From assembly GCA_949077035.1 (NCBI GenBank), contig CARUPR010000002.1, positions 104,831 through 168,830 of the forward strand: a stretch of DNA of 64,000 nucleotides, given 5' to 3'. How positions within the stretch are numbered: position 1 is the first letter of the stretch; every line of letters begins with the position of its first letter. Shown piece by piece: positions 44,175-51,238 of the stretch. The notes under the pieces were generated by a model. It saw only the letters and a list, made by a program, of their open reading frames with translations, was not told the origin of the DNA and did not search any database. The position numbers were made by a program, and so were the translations under genes. This stretch comes from an uncultured Eubacteriales bacterium. Lineage in GTDB: Bacteria > Bacillota > Clostridia > Christensenellales > UBA1242.

Positions 44175-45650
44175 TTATAAATTTATAATTTTGTTTGAAA
44201 GATTTTTGACGAAAGCTGAATCGTGCTCTACAAAAATAAGTGTTATTTGAGAATTTTTAAGAAGCTGCTCTATCTGGATTCTGGTTATCACATCAATATA
44301 ATTTAAGGGCTCATCCCAAACATAAAGATTTGCTTCTTCACATAAGCTTTTTGCAATTAAAACTTTTTTCTTTTGACCTGCACTGAAATTATCAATTTCA
44401 ATATCAAATTGTTCTCTTTTGAAACCAAGTTTATAAAGCATTGTCAAAAATTTTGTTTGGTCAATATTGTTTTCCCTTGCAAAATCAAATAAATTTCCTT
44501 TCAACCAATCATATCTTTGGCTAATATACGAAATTTTGATTTTTTTTGATATATTTAAAATTCCTTTATATTTTATCGCTTGACCGCAAATAAGTTTTAA
44601 TAAGCTTGATTTGCCGCATCCATTTTTGCCGCAAATTGCAACCTTATCACCACATTCTACATTAAAATTAATACCATTTGCAATTTCTTTGTTATCATAA
44701 TAGATTGATAAGTCTTTTATTGAAACAATGGTATCTTCCTTTAAATTTTGTGAATTTAAAAATAATTCATCTTGTTTTTCTATATTTTTCAGTAATTTTT
44801 GTTTGTCTTCAATTGCCTTGTTTTGTCTATTTTCAATTACTTTGCCTCTTTTTGCCATCTTAGCTGCTTTATGACCAATTGCACCTTTATCGGGTTTTAA
44901 ACCAGCGACCTTTACATTTTTTGTTTTTTCTACCTTGTCAGACCAAAGCATTTTTTCTCTTGAACTTTCTTGCAATCTTGATATTTCCTTTCGCGATTGC
45001 TGATTTTTTAAAAGTTCTAAATTGTCTTGATTTTGTTTGTTTGCCCACCATGTGGTGAAATTACCTTTTTGAATTTCTATATCCTTTTTGTTTATAGAAA
45101 TGATATGGTCAACACATTCATCAATAAAATCTCTGTCATGAGAAACAACAATGAAACCTTTTTGTTTATTTAAAAATTTTTTGACACAATCTCGACTGTT
45201 ATAGTCAAGGTGATTTGTTGGTTCGTCAATCAGTAAAAAATTATTTTCTATAGAAAACAAAATTGCAAGCAACAACTTTGTTTGCTGACCATTGGAAAGT
45301 GTATCAAAAGATTGATATAAACAGCTTTCCTCTAATTGTAAATCCTTAAATTTTTTCATTACTTCCCAAATTTCTATATTTTGGTTTATATCATAAATAA
45401 GTTCAATTGCCGGTTTGTTTTTATTTTCAATCTCAAAAGGGAAGTAATTAAAATTAGAAGAACTTATTATTTTTCCTTGAAATTCAAATTTGTTTAAAAG
45501 TAAGTTTAGCAGGGTGGTTTTGCCACGTCCATTTCTTCCAATAAGTCCAATTTTCCAATCTGTATCAAAGGATAAGTTTACATTTTCAAAGACATTTTCG
45601 CTGTTTCCTTCATAAGCAAAAGTTAAATTTTTAATTATTATTTGTGCCAT
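44175..45650 (-). CDS. ABC-F ribosomal protection protein, Lsa-like
   Basis: The 491-residue protein has two ABC ATPase domains and no membrane part. Walker A motifs are GRNGRGKTT (about 36-44) and GKNGCGKSS (about 338-346). Signatures are LSNGQQTK and FSAGQKKK, and Walker B motifs are LLIDEPTNHLD and LYVWDEPLNYID. The linker (about 205-300) is long and charged. The opening KNLTFAYEGNSENVFENV and the linker segment GLKPDKGAIGHKAAKMAKRG are typical of the Lsa group. Lsa proteins dislodge lincosamides, streptogramin A and pleuromutilins from the ribosome. AGGAGGT precedes the ATG. A leader peptide and terminator lie upstream. Confidence 0.9.
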   Translation of the reverse strand: MAQIIIKNLTFAYEGNSENVFENVNLSFDTDWKIGLIGRNGRGKTTLLNLLLNKFEFQGKIISSSNFNYFPFEIENKNKPAIELIYDINQNIEIWEVMKKFKDLQLEESCLYQSFDTLSNGQQTKLLLAILFSIENNFLLIDEPTNHLDYNSRDCVKKFLNKQKGFIVVSHDRDFIDECVDHIISINKKDIEIQKGNFTTWWANKQNQDNLELLKNQQSRKEISRLQESSREKMLWSDKVEKTKNVKVAGLKPDKGAIGHKAAKMAKRGKVIENRQNKAIEDKQKLLKNIEKQDELFLNSQNLKEDTIVSIKDLSIYYDNKEIANGINFNVECGDKVAICGKNGCGKSSLLKLICGQAIKYKGILNISKKIKISYISQRYDWLKGNLFDFARENNIDQTKFLTMLYKLGFKREQFDIEIDNFSAGQKKKVLIAKSLCEEANLYVWDEPLNYIDVITRIQIEQLLKNSQITLIFVEHDSAFVKNLSNKIINL

Positions 45651-45700
45651 TTTTACCTCCTAATCAAATATCTTCAAGGTGTTGTGATATATTAATTTTT

Positions 45701-45781
45701 AAAAAAATAGGTCATAAGAAAGTTGTCTTATGACCTATTAAAAAATATATCCTCAATAAGAACTAATTTGTCAACTTTCTT
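45701..45781 (-). promoter_or_regulatory. Attenuator of the ABC-F gene: terminator and competing antiterminator
   Basis: On the minus strand a perfect 14-bp stem (45739-45726 with 45719-45706, loop of 6) runs into seven T: a strong intrinsic terminator between promoter and gene. AAGAAAGTTG at 45781-45772 is perfectly complementary over 10 bp to CAACTTTCTT at 45725-45716, the terminator loop and part of its downstream arm. Pairing there would prevent the terminator. A further stem, GCACAA/TTGTGC, spans about 45831-45787, next to the leader peptide. Confidence 0.85.
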
Positions 45782-45834
45782 GTTTTGCACAACAAAAAAA
45801 GAAAGACAAAAAGTTTCAATTATAATTGTGCAAT

Positions 45835-45861
45835 TTAATTGTTAGCAATTTTAATTCTCAT
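45835..45861 (-). CDS. Leader peptide MRIKIANN of the ABC-F attenuator
   Basis: An eight-codon frame (MRIKIANN, stop TAA) starts at 45861, directly after the strong ribosome site AAGGAG (45873-45868). It is the first frame after a promoter, and its stop is about 55 nt ahead of the antiterminator. This is the arrangement used by drug-inducible ABC-F and erm genes, where a stalled ribosome on the leader frees the antiterminator. Confidence 0.75.
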   Translation of the reverse strand: MRIKIANN

Positions 45862-45879
45862 TGGTATCTCCTTTTTATA

Positions 45880-45908
45880 ATAATAAATGAAAATTTTTAA
45901 AATGTCAA
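45880..45908 (-). promoter_or_regulatory. Promoter of the ABC-F leader
   Basis: Perfect TTGACA (45908-45903), a 17-bp spacer, then TATTAT (45885-45880). The transcript would begin almost at the leader-peptide ribosome site. Confidence 0.6.
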
Positions 45909-46037
45909 TATTTTTATTTAAATATTTAATTTGTTTTGGCTGTTTAATAGATTTTTATGATTGTATATAAAATCTTTAATACAATAAATTATTACATAGG
46001 GTGAGTTTGCTCTTTTTTTGGTAGGTGAGTTATCAAT

Positions 46038-46589
46038 TTAAAGCTGCGATTTAATCCATATTTCAGCATGGCAAGAAAAACAATTTTTATTTCTATTTAC
46101 ACAAGAAACGCAATAACCTTTATCCTTATAATATGTATTTCCCAAGTCTTTCAATAAATGAAAATCGCTTCTTTCTAATAAAAACTTTGAATTGACATAT
46201 TCGCCATCACCCCAAGCTTCATAGATAATAGGCTCTTTTATGTTTTCGCAAGTTATATTTAATAATTTGTTTCCAATTCCTTTTCTTTGAAAGTTTTTGT
46301 CAACAACTAGATATAAAATCTCTCTAAAATTAGGTAAATTTTCAAGTCCATAAGCATTTTCATGCATTATTTCACTGATTCCGCATAATCCAATAACTTT
46401 TTCATTAAAACTGCAAACAAAATACTTTTCAATATTATTTTGTATATGACAAAGATTTCTTTTTAAAATGCTTTCTCTGTTGTCATTTTGATTATTATTT
46501 AAATCACAAGTCCCAAGCAAATCGGTTATGAGGATTGCCATTTGCTTTGCATCATCAATTTCGCCTTTACGAAAAATATATTTTTCCAT
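46038..46589 (-). CDS. GNAT-family N-acetyltransferase
   Basis: The 183-residue protein has the GNAT fold. The motif-A region ILYLVVDKNFQRKGIGNKLL (from about residue 90) contains QRKGIG for binding the acetyl-CoA pyrophosphate. The C-terminus has an unusual cysteine cluster (CVSCVNRNKNCFSC, about 159-172) that could bind zinc or be redox active. The substrate is unknown. It has its own promoter-like TATAAT and an AAAGGT ribosome site. It sits between Nudix and ABC-F genes in the minus-strand accessory cluster, so drug or small-molecule modification is possible. Confidence 0.8.
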   Translation of the reverse strand: MEKYIFRKGEIDDAKQMAILITDLLGTCDLNNNQNDNRESILKRNLCHIQNNIEKYFVCSFNEKVIGLCGISEIMHENAYGLENLPNFREILYLVVDKNFQRKGIGNKLLNITCENIKEPIIYEAWGDGEYVNSKFLLERSDFHLLKDLGNTYYKDKGYCVSCVNRNKNCFSCHAEIWIKSQL

Positions 46590-46689
46590 ATAATTACCTT
46601 TAAAATATTATATCATAAATAATTAAAAATTTATATATAAAATTGAAAATTTAAAAGAATTTTAATAAAACTTTAAAATGTTTTATCAA

Positions 46690-46735
46690 AAAAGAAGAAA
46701 GCACTCACAATGTTCGTGCCTATCTTGCGTTCCTA
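46690..46735 (-). repeat. Copy of the ~40-bp terminator-associated repeat
   Basis: On the minus strand: GGAACGCAAGATAGGCAC, then GTGAGTGCTTTCTTCTTTTT, downstream of the Nudix gene and its hairpin. AGGCAC/GTGCTT can pair. It is nearly identical to the copy beside tRNA-Glu. Confidence 0.75.
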
Positions 46736-46766
46736 AATAAAAAACAATTCATTTCGGATTGTTTTT
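46735..46766 (-). terminator. Terminator of the Nudix gene
   Basis: AAACAAT pairs with ATTGTTT across a short loop on the minus strand, followed by T. The stem is AT-rich. Confidence 0.5.
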
Positions 46767-46818
46767 GTTTGGTGCAAAAAACTTAATTTTTTAGAATTTA
46801 GCAACTTTGATTATTGTT

Positions 46819-47280
46819 TTAAATATTCCAAACGCGCTTAGCGGAATTTAATTGTTCGCTAAAAACTTTACCTTTACTCCATTTTATATATTTAGGCAAA
46901 TCTTCAATATCTATAAACAATCTTTCTGATATTTCCCATTCTTTAACAAAGGGGAATTCGTCTTTTACTTTAGCAGTATATCTAAGTTGATAATACACAT
47001 CATTATTTTCTACAACTTCAACTGCTCCTAGATATTTTGCTTCTTTAATTGTTATACAAGCTTCTTCCATTATTTCTCGATTTAGGGTTTCCAAAAATGT
47101 TTCGTTTGTTTCTGGATGCCCGCCAGGTATTGTCCAAGTATCCTTATTTCTTACTATCAACAACTGATTTTTGCTGTTAAAAATATAACCACTTACTTGT
47201 GTATATTTTTGATTTTTTATTTTAAAACTTTCGCACCATAAAATCTTGCAATTATCTGATAAAATTTCATAATTTTTCAT
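46819..47280 (-). CDS. Nudix hydrolase
   Basis: The 153-residue protein carries a Nudix box starting GGHPETNETFLETLNREIMEE (residues about 73-93), matching G-x5-E-x7-REU-x-EE. The final glycine position is occupied by Cys, a tolerated variation. These enzymes hydrolyse nucleoside diphosphates linked to another group, such as sugar nucleotides or oxidised dNTPs. The substrate cannot be read. The ribosome site AAAAGGA precedes the ATG. Confidence 0.85.
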   Translation of the reverse strand: MKNYEILSDNCKILWCESFKIKNQKYTQVSGYIFNSKNQLLIVRNKDTWTIPGGHPETNETFLETLNREIMEEACITIKEAKYLGAVEVVENNDVYYQLRYTAKVKDEFPFVKEWEISERLFIDIEDLPKYIKWSKGKVFSEQLNSAKRVWNI

Positions 47281-47414
47281 ATTGATTCCTTTTTAATTAA
47301 ATTTCTGTAATATGTTATTAAAATAAAATTTATTTTATTTGTTGTTTTTTAATGTTATATATTAATGAAAGTAAATTAAAAAATGCCTATATGTTTTTTC
47401 AACTAGGCATTTTT

Positions 47415-47500
<86 letters not shown>

Positions 47501-47581
47501 ATATTTTTTATTATCAAATTTATTTTTAAAACCTTTATCCTTTATTGAACTATTTCTTTTAAAAAATACCTCAATATTAAA

Positions 47582-47606
47582 AACGACCGTCACAGGTGGT
47601 CGCTTT
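47582..47606 (-). terminator. Terminator of the Gly-Cys tRNA pair
   Basis: AAGCGACC pairs with GGTCGTTT on the minus strand (one G-U pair), followed by a short T-run. Confidence 0.6.
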
Positions 47607-47614
47607 GGTCATAT

Positions 47615-47689
47615 TGGAGGTACCACCCGGATTTGAACCGGGGAATAAAGGTTTTGCAGACCTTTGCCTTACCGCTTGGCGATGGTACC
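47615..47689 (-). tRNA. tRNA-Cys (GCA)
   Basis: GGTACCA/TGGTACC acceptor, anticodon loop CTGCAAA, T-arm CCCGG/CCGGG and an encoded CCA. It lies 4 nt after tRNA-Gly in the same transcript. Confidence 0.95.
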
Positions 47690-47693
47690 ATTA

Positions 47694-47768
47694 TGGAGCG
47701 GAAGACGGGATTCGAACCCGCGACATTTGCCTTGGCAAGGCAACGCTCTACCACTGAGCCACTCCCGC
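47694..47768 (-). tRNA. tRNA-Gly (GCC)
   Basis: 5' GCGGGAG, anticodon stem TTGCC/GGCAA around TTGCCAA giving GCC, T-arm GCGGG/CCCGT, and an encoded CCA. It is first in the minus-strand Gly-Cys unit. Confidence 0.95.
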
Positions 47769-47964
47769 ATATCTTTATATATGCACCATTCAAGGTTTGC
47801 TCTAATACTATAACAAATTTTTTTTAAAAAATCAACTATTTTTTCAAACTTTTTTAAATTTTCTCATATTGTATAATGTTTGGCATCATATTTTTTATTA
47901 TTTTTATTTTTTTTATTCCAAAAATTTTATATAAAATATCTTATTATTTATTTTATTAATTTCG

Positions 47965-47993
47965 TTGACATATAAAAATTAAAGTGATAAAAT
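47965..47993 (+). promoter_or_regulatory. Promoter of the NfeD-SPFH operon
   Basis: Perfect TTGACA (47965-47970), a 17-bp spacer, then TAAAAT (47988-47993). AAAAGGAGGGGG follows at 48011-48022. Confidence 0.8.
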
Positions 47994-48026
47994 TTATTGT
48001 GTAAATATTTAAAAGGAGGGGGAATT

Positions 48027-48647
48027 TTGGAAACAATGTTTTGGATATGGCTTGGATTGCTTGTCCTTGCTGTGATAATTGAAATTGCTACGCTTGATTT
48101 AGTTTCTGTCTGGTTTGCCGTTGGCGCAATTATTCCTTTAATATTGTCAGGTATTGGCGGAATAATGATAGAAATTCAAGTTGTGGTGTTTGTTGTTGTT
48201 TCTGCACTTTTAATTATTTTCTTGAGAAAATATGCTCAAAAGTGGTTGTTTAAAAACATGAATTCAAAAACCAACATGGATATGCAGATTGGCAAGGTTT
48301 ATAGGCTTCTTGAAAATGCAGATTTTGAAAAAAATGGTTCGGTAAAAATCAATGATGTTGTTTGGACGGCTGTGAGTGAAAAAGGGCAGCTTATTGAAAA
48401 AGGTCAGCTTGTTGAAATCGTGAAAATCGAAGGCAATAAAATGATTGTTAAGCCTGCAAAAGAAAATGCTGATAAGATTTCTCAGGATGATAATTCAATC
48501 AAGAATGAAAGTGAAGAAAATAAACAAATTTCAGATGAAAATTCTACTAAAATAAAATCTGAAAATTTAGAAGGCAAAATAAAAATTGATTCTGAAAAAG
48601 CAGATGAAGAAAAAAATATAAAAAAGATTGAGGAGGAACAAAAATGA
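48027..48647 (+). CDS. NfeD-family membrane protein (TTG start)
   Basis: The 206-residue protein has three to four N-terminal membrane helices (about 3-75). A soluble OB-fold domain of NfeD type follows (about 88-145, with QIGKVYRLLENADFEKNGSVKINDVVW), then a long charged tail. NfeD proteins work with SPFH/flotillin partners in membrane microdomain organisation, and the SPFH gene follows with a 4-nt ATGA overlap. The TTG at 48027 is the best-placed start (7 nt from AGGAGG); the first ATG at 48036 is too far. The charged tail has little sequence complexity. Confidence 0.88.
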   Translation: METMFWIWLGLLVLAVIIEIATLDLVSVWFAVGAIIPLILSGIGGIMIEIQVVVFVVVSALLIIFLRKYAQKWLFKNMNSKTNMDMQIGKVYRLLENADFEKNGSVKINDVVWTAVSEKGQLIEKGQLVEIVKIEGNKMIVKPAKENADKISQDDNSIKNESEENKQISDENSTKIKSENLEGKIKIDSEKADEEKNIKKIEEEQK

Positions 48648-49606
48648 GTGCGTGGGCAATTGTTTTAATTATTTTAGGTGTTTTACTATTAGTTACTCTT
48701 TGCTTGTCTATAAGAATCGTAAGACAGGCAACAGCTGTTATTGTTGAAAGATTGGGAAAATATAGAAAGACTTTAGAAACTGGTGTGCATATGATTATTC
48801 CTTTCTTTGACAGAACAAGCAAAGCTATTTCTTTGAAAGAAATTGTTGCGGACTTTAAGCCACAACCAGTTATTACAAAAGATAATGTTACTATGCAAAT
48901 TGATACAGTAGTTTATTTCCAAATTACTGATGCAAAACTATTTACTTATGGTGTTGATGCTCCAATTAAGGCCATCGAAAACCTTACAGCTACAACTCTT
49001 CGTAATATAGTTGGAGAACTTGAACTTGATGAAACTCTTACTTCAAGAGATACAGTTAATACAAAAATGAGAGTTATTCTTGATGAAGCGACAGACCCAT
49101 GGGGTATTAAAATAAATCGTGTAGAACTTAAAAATATCCTTCCACCAAAAGACATTCAAGAGGCCATGGAAAAACAAATGAGGGCTGAAAGAGAACGTCG
49201 TGAACAAATTTTGCGTGCAGAAGGTGAGAAAAAATCAAGCATTTTGGTTGCAGAAGGTGAAAAACAAGCTCAAATTTTAAAGGCAGAAGCTGATAAGCAA
49301 TCAAAAATAATGGAAGCAGAAGCTAAAAAGGCTGCTCTTATCGCAATTGCAGAAGGTGAAAGCACAGCTATTAATTTGATAAACAATGCATCTCCAAATG
49401 CTGCTTACATTACTTTGCAAGGTTATGAAGCATTAAAGGCTCTTGCTGATGGTAATTCTACAAAAATAATCGTTCCAAGTGAAATTCAAAATGTTGCAGG
49501 ATTATTTTCAAGTGTAAGTGAAGTTATCAAAAAAGATACTGATATTATGTCACAACAAAAAAATGAAAAGACTTCAAAAAACAAAAATGAATTAAAGAAA
49601 GATTAA
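48644..49606 (+). CDS. SPFH/stomatin-like protein (slipin/QmcA type)
   Basis: The 320-residue protein has one N-terminal membrane helix (about 4-25). The SPFH/band-7 domain follows (VERLGKYRKTLETGVHMIIPFFDR onward, key motif LGKY). A long Ala/Glu coiled coil with repeated AEGEK/AEADK units spans about 180-250. It should oligomerise into large membrane rings, forming a platform that modulates proteases or membrane order, together with the NfeD protein encoded just upstream. Confidence 0.93.
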   Translation: MSAWAIVLIILGVLLLVTLCLSIRIVRQATAVIVERLGKYRKTLETGVHMIIPFFDRTSKAISLKEIVADFKPQPVITKDNVTMQIDTVVYFQITDAKLFTYGVDAPIKAIENLTATTLRNIVGELELDETLTSRDTVNTKMRVILDEATDPWGIKINRVELKNILPPKDIQEAMEKQMRAERERREQILRAEGEKKSSILVAEGEKQAQILKAEADKQSKIMEAEAKKAALIAIAEGESTAINLINNASPNAAYITLQGYEALKALADGNSTKIIVPSEIQNVAGLFSSVSEVIKKDTDIMSQQKNEKTSKNKNELKKD

Positions 49607-49733
49607 TTTTCTTAATATTATCTTTATATGTTTTTCTATGTAAAAACTATATTATTATGGCATTAAGTGTAAAGATTTTATATTATGTGTAAGATTTTGC
49701 AACTTTTGCATATAACTAAGAAAGGAGGGAAAC

Positions 49734-50255
49734 ATGAAAAAGTTTGGAGCTATTATTACAAATATTGCATTACTTTTGTTGGGTGTTTTGGCTTTTATCT
49801 TTATGTCACAAGCATATATAACTGCAAAAGCAACTGTTTTAGGTCATACTACAACTACTTCAACAAATGGTTATGATATGATTGAATTCAATGAAAACAA
49901 TACTGACAAAGCTAATTTGATTGCAATTTCAAATGTATTTGTATGCGTATTTGTTGCTTTAATTATGCTGATAGCAATTGTAAACTTGCTTGTAAAATTT
50001 GGTGTTATTAAAAATGCAAAATTTTATAAGGGTATGCAGATAGTAAACATTGTTTTAACTGTGCTTACTATTGTGTTTGCAATTTGTGCTGTTGGTGCAA
50101 TTTCAAGCATTGCGTCAGATCTTAATGGATTAATTGGAATGTCAGTTACAAATGTTGGTTGGGCTGCTATTTTAAATATAATTGTCCCAGTAGCAATGTT
50201 TATATTGGCACTTTTGAATTTGCTTTTTCCCAAAAAATCAAAAGCAGCTAAATAA
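49734..50255 (+). CDS. Four-helix membrane protein, first of two paralogues
   Basis: The 173-residue protein has four predicted membrane helices (about 7-26, 62-87, 98-122, 142-164). An extracellular loop after the first helix contains STNGYDMIEF. It is clearly related to the next gene: same length and helix order, with a shared MSQ(A/P)Y segment after helix 1 and the same (T)NG(Y/F)D motif. I recognise no family. AAGGAGGG precedes the ATG. Upstream there are two direct copies of GTGTAA(A)GATTTT (49668-49700). Confidence 0.65.
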   Translation: MKKFGAIITNIALLLLGVLAFIFMSQAYITAKATVLGHTTTTSTNGYDMIEFNENNTDKANLIAISNVFVCVFVALIMLIAIVNLLVKFGVIKNAKFYKGMQIVNIVLTVLTIVFAICAVGAISSIASDLNGLIGMSVTNVGWAAILNIIVPVAMFILALLNLLFPKKSKAAK

Positions 50256-50267
50256 AAGTTTTATTTA

Positions 50268-50299
50268 AAAAAAAGATGGGTTTATCCTGTCTTTTTTTT
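50268..50299 (+). terminator. Intrinsic terminator between the paralogues
   Basis: AAAAGATGGG pairs with CCTGTCTTTT (two G-U pairs) and runs into T. Confidence 0.7.
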
Positions 50300-50327
50300 C
50301 TTTAAATTTTTAATTTTTTTAAAAAAA

Positions 50328-50366
50328 TGTTGTTAAATCAACAAAAAAATTGTTGACAAATCAACA
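50328..50366 (+). promoter_or_regulatory. Two identical operator-like palindromes
   Basis: TGTTG-N6-CAACA occurs at 50328-50343 and again at 50351-50366, 23 bp apart (about two helical turns). The second covers the -35 box of the 50410 promoter. This is what a dimeric repressor binding in tandem would need. Confidence 0.6.
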
Positions 50367-50381
50367 TATTTGTGTTATATT
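50353..50381 (+). promoter_or_regulatory. Promoter of the 50410 gene
   Basis: Perfect TTGACA (50353-50358), a 17-bp spacer, then TATATT (50376-50381). AAAGGAGGGG lies before the ATG. Confidence 0.75.
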
Positions 50382-50409
50382 AATCATATCTTAACAAAAG
50401 GAGGGGAAA

Positions 50410-50925
50410 ATGAGAAACTTAAAAAATTTACTTACAAACGGAGTTTTAATGCTTTTAAGTGTGTTAGGGTTGGTATTTATATCTCAACCATATTCTGTTG
50501 TTAATTTGCCTGCTCAAATGGGTGGAAAACAAGTTACAAATGGTTTTGATTTTATAAAAAATCTTGACTTAATAGAATCATCTAATGATAAATTAATCGC
50601 AGCTTCTATCATACTTATAATTATTCTTTCTTCAGTTTTGATTGTAAGTGCCATTTTAAACATTCTTATTAATTTTGACATCATTAAGAATGAAAAACTT
50701 GCAAAGATTCTTGGAATTTTAAATCTTGTAGTAGCTGTGCTTGTTTTAGTTTTCTTTGTTTGCATAATTGGCGCTCTTGCAGATGAACAAGCTGATGCCG
50801 TTGCTTTAATGCCTATGTTGAAAGGTTTAACTGGCTTAGGTTGGGGAATAATAGTAAATATTGTTTTGGCTGTTATCACTGTTGCAACAGCAATTGCTCA
50901 ATTTGTTGTTTCAAAGAAGAAATAA
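50410..50925 (+). CDS. Four-helix membrane protein, second of two paralogues
   Basis: The 171-residue protein repeats the layout of the preceding gene: helix 1 (about 7-26), a loop with TNGFDF, then three helices (about 58-83, 92-118, 140-164). The pair probably arose by tandem duplication. Unlike the first copy, it has its own promoter with two operator-like palindromes, so it is likely induced or repressed on its own. The function is unknown. It has no lipobox or cleavable signal. Confidence 0.65.
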   Translation: MRNLKNLLTNGVLMLLSVLGLVFISQPYSVVNLPAQMGGKQVTNGFDFIKNLDLIESSNDKLIAASIILIIILSSVLIVSAILNILINFDIIKNEKLAKILGILNLVVAVLVLVFFVCIIGALADEQADAVALMPMLKGLTGLGWGIIVNIVLAVITVATAIAQFVVSKKK

Positions 50926-50956
50926 TTTATAAATTGGGAGAACTGATAAGATAAAT

Positions 50957-50988
50957 AAAAGACATAATGAAAAATTATGTCTTTTTTT
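50957..50988 (+). terminator. Intrinsic terminator after the second paralogue
   Basis: AAAAGACATAAT pairs perfectly with ATTATGTCTTTT around GAAAA, followed by T. Confidence 0.9.
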
Positions 50989-51070
50989 AGTGACGAAAGA
51001 TAGGCGCGAACATAATGGATGCATTTTTAGCGAGGAAAGATAGGTGCGAACAAAGTGACTGCTTTCTTGA
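50989..51070 (+). repeat. Two tandem copies of the ~40-bp terminator-associated repeat
   Basis: AGTGACGAAAGATAGG (50989) and AGCGAGGAAAGATAGG (51029) begin two units exactly 40 bp apart, ending GATGCATTTTT and GACTGCTTTC. They start on the last T of the terminator. From 51071 to the valS ribosome site I see only AT-rich sequence. Confidence 0.85.
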
Positions 51071-51238
51071 CTATGATGGTCAAAGAGAGAATTTTCTTGT
51101 TTTTAATAAGATTAATTTTAAAAATTAATATTTTATCTTATAGAAAGAAATAAAATTTTTTAATAAACATTCTATAGTATTCGCTTGATTTTAAAGGAAA
51201 ATTAATATATAATTATATGGAATATATAGGAGAAAAAC

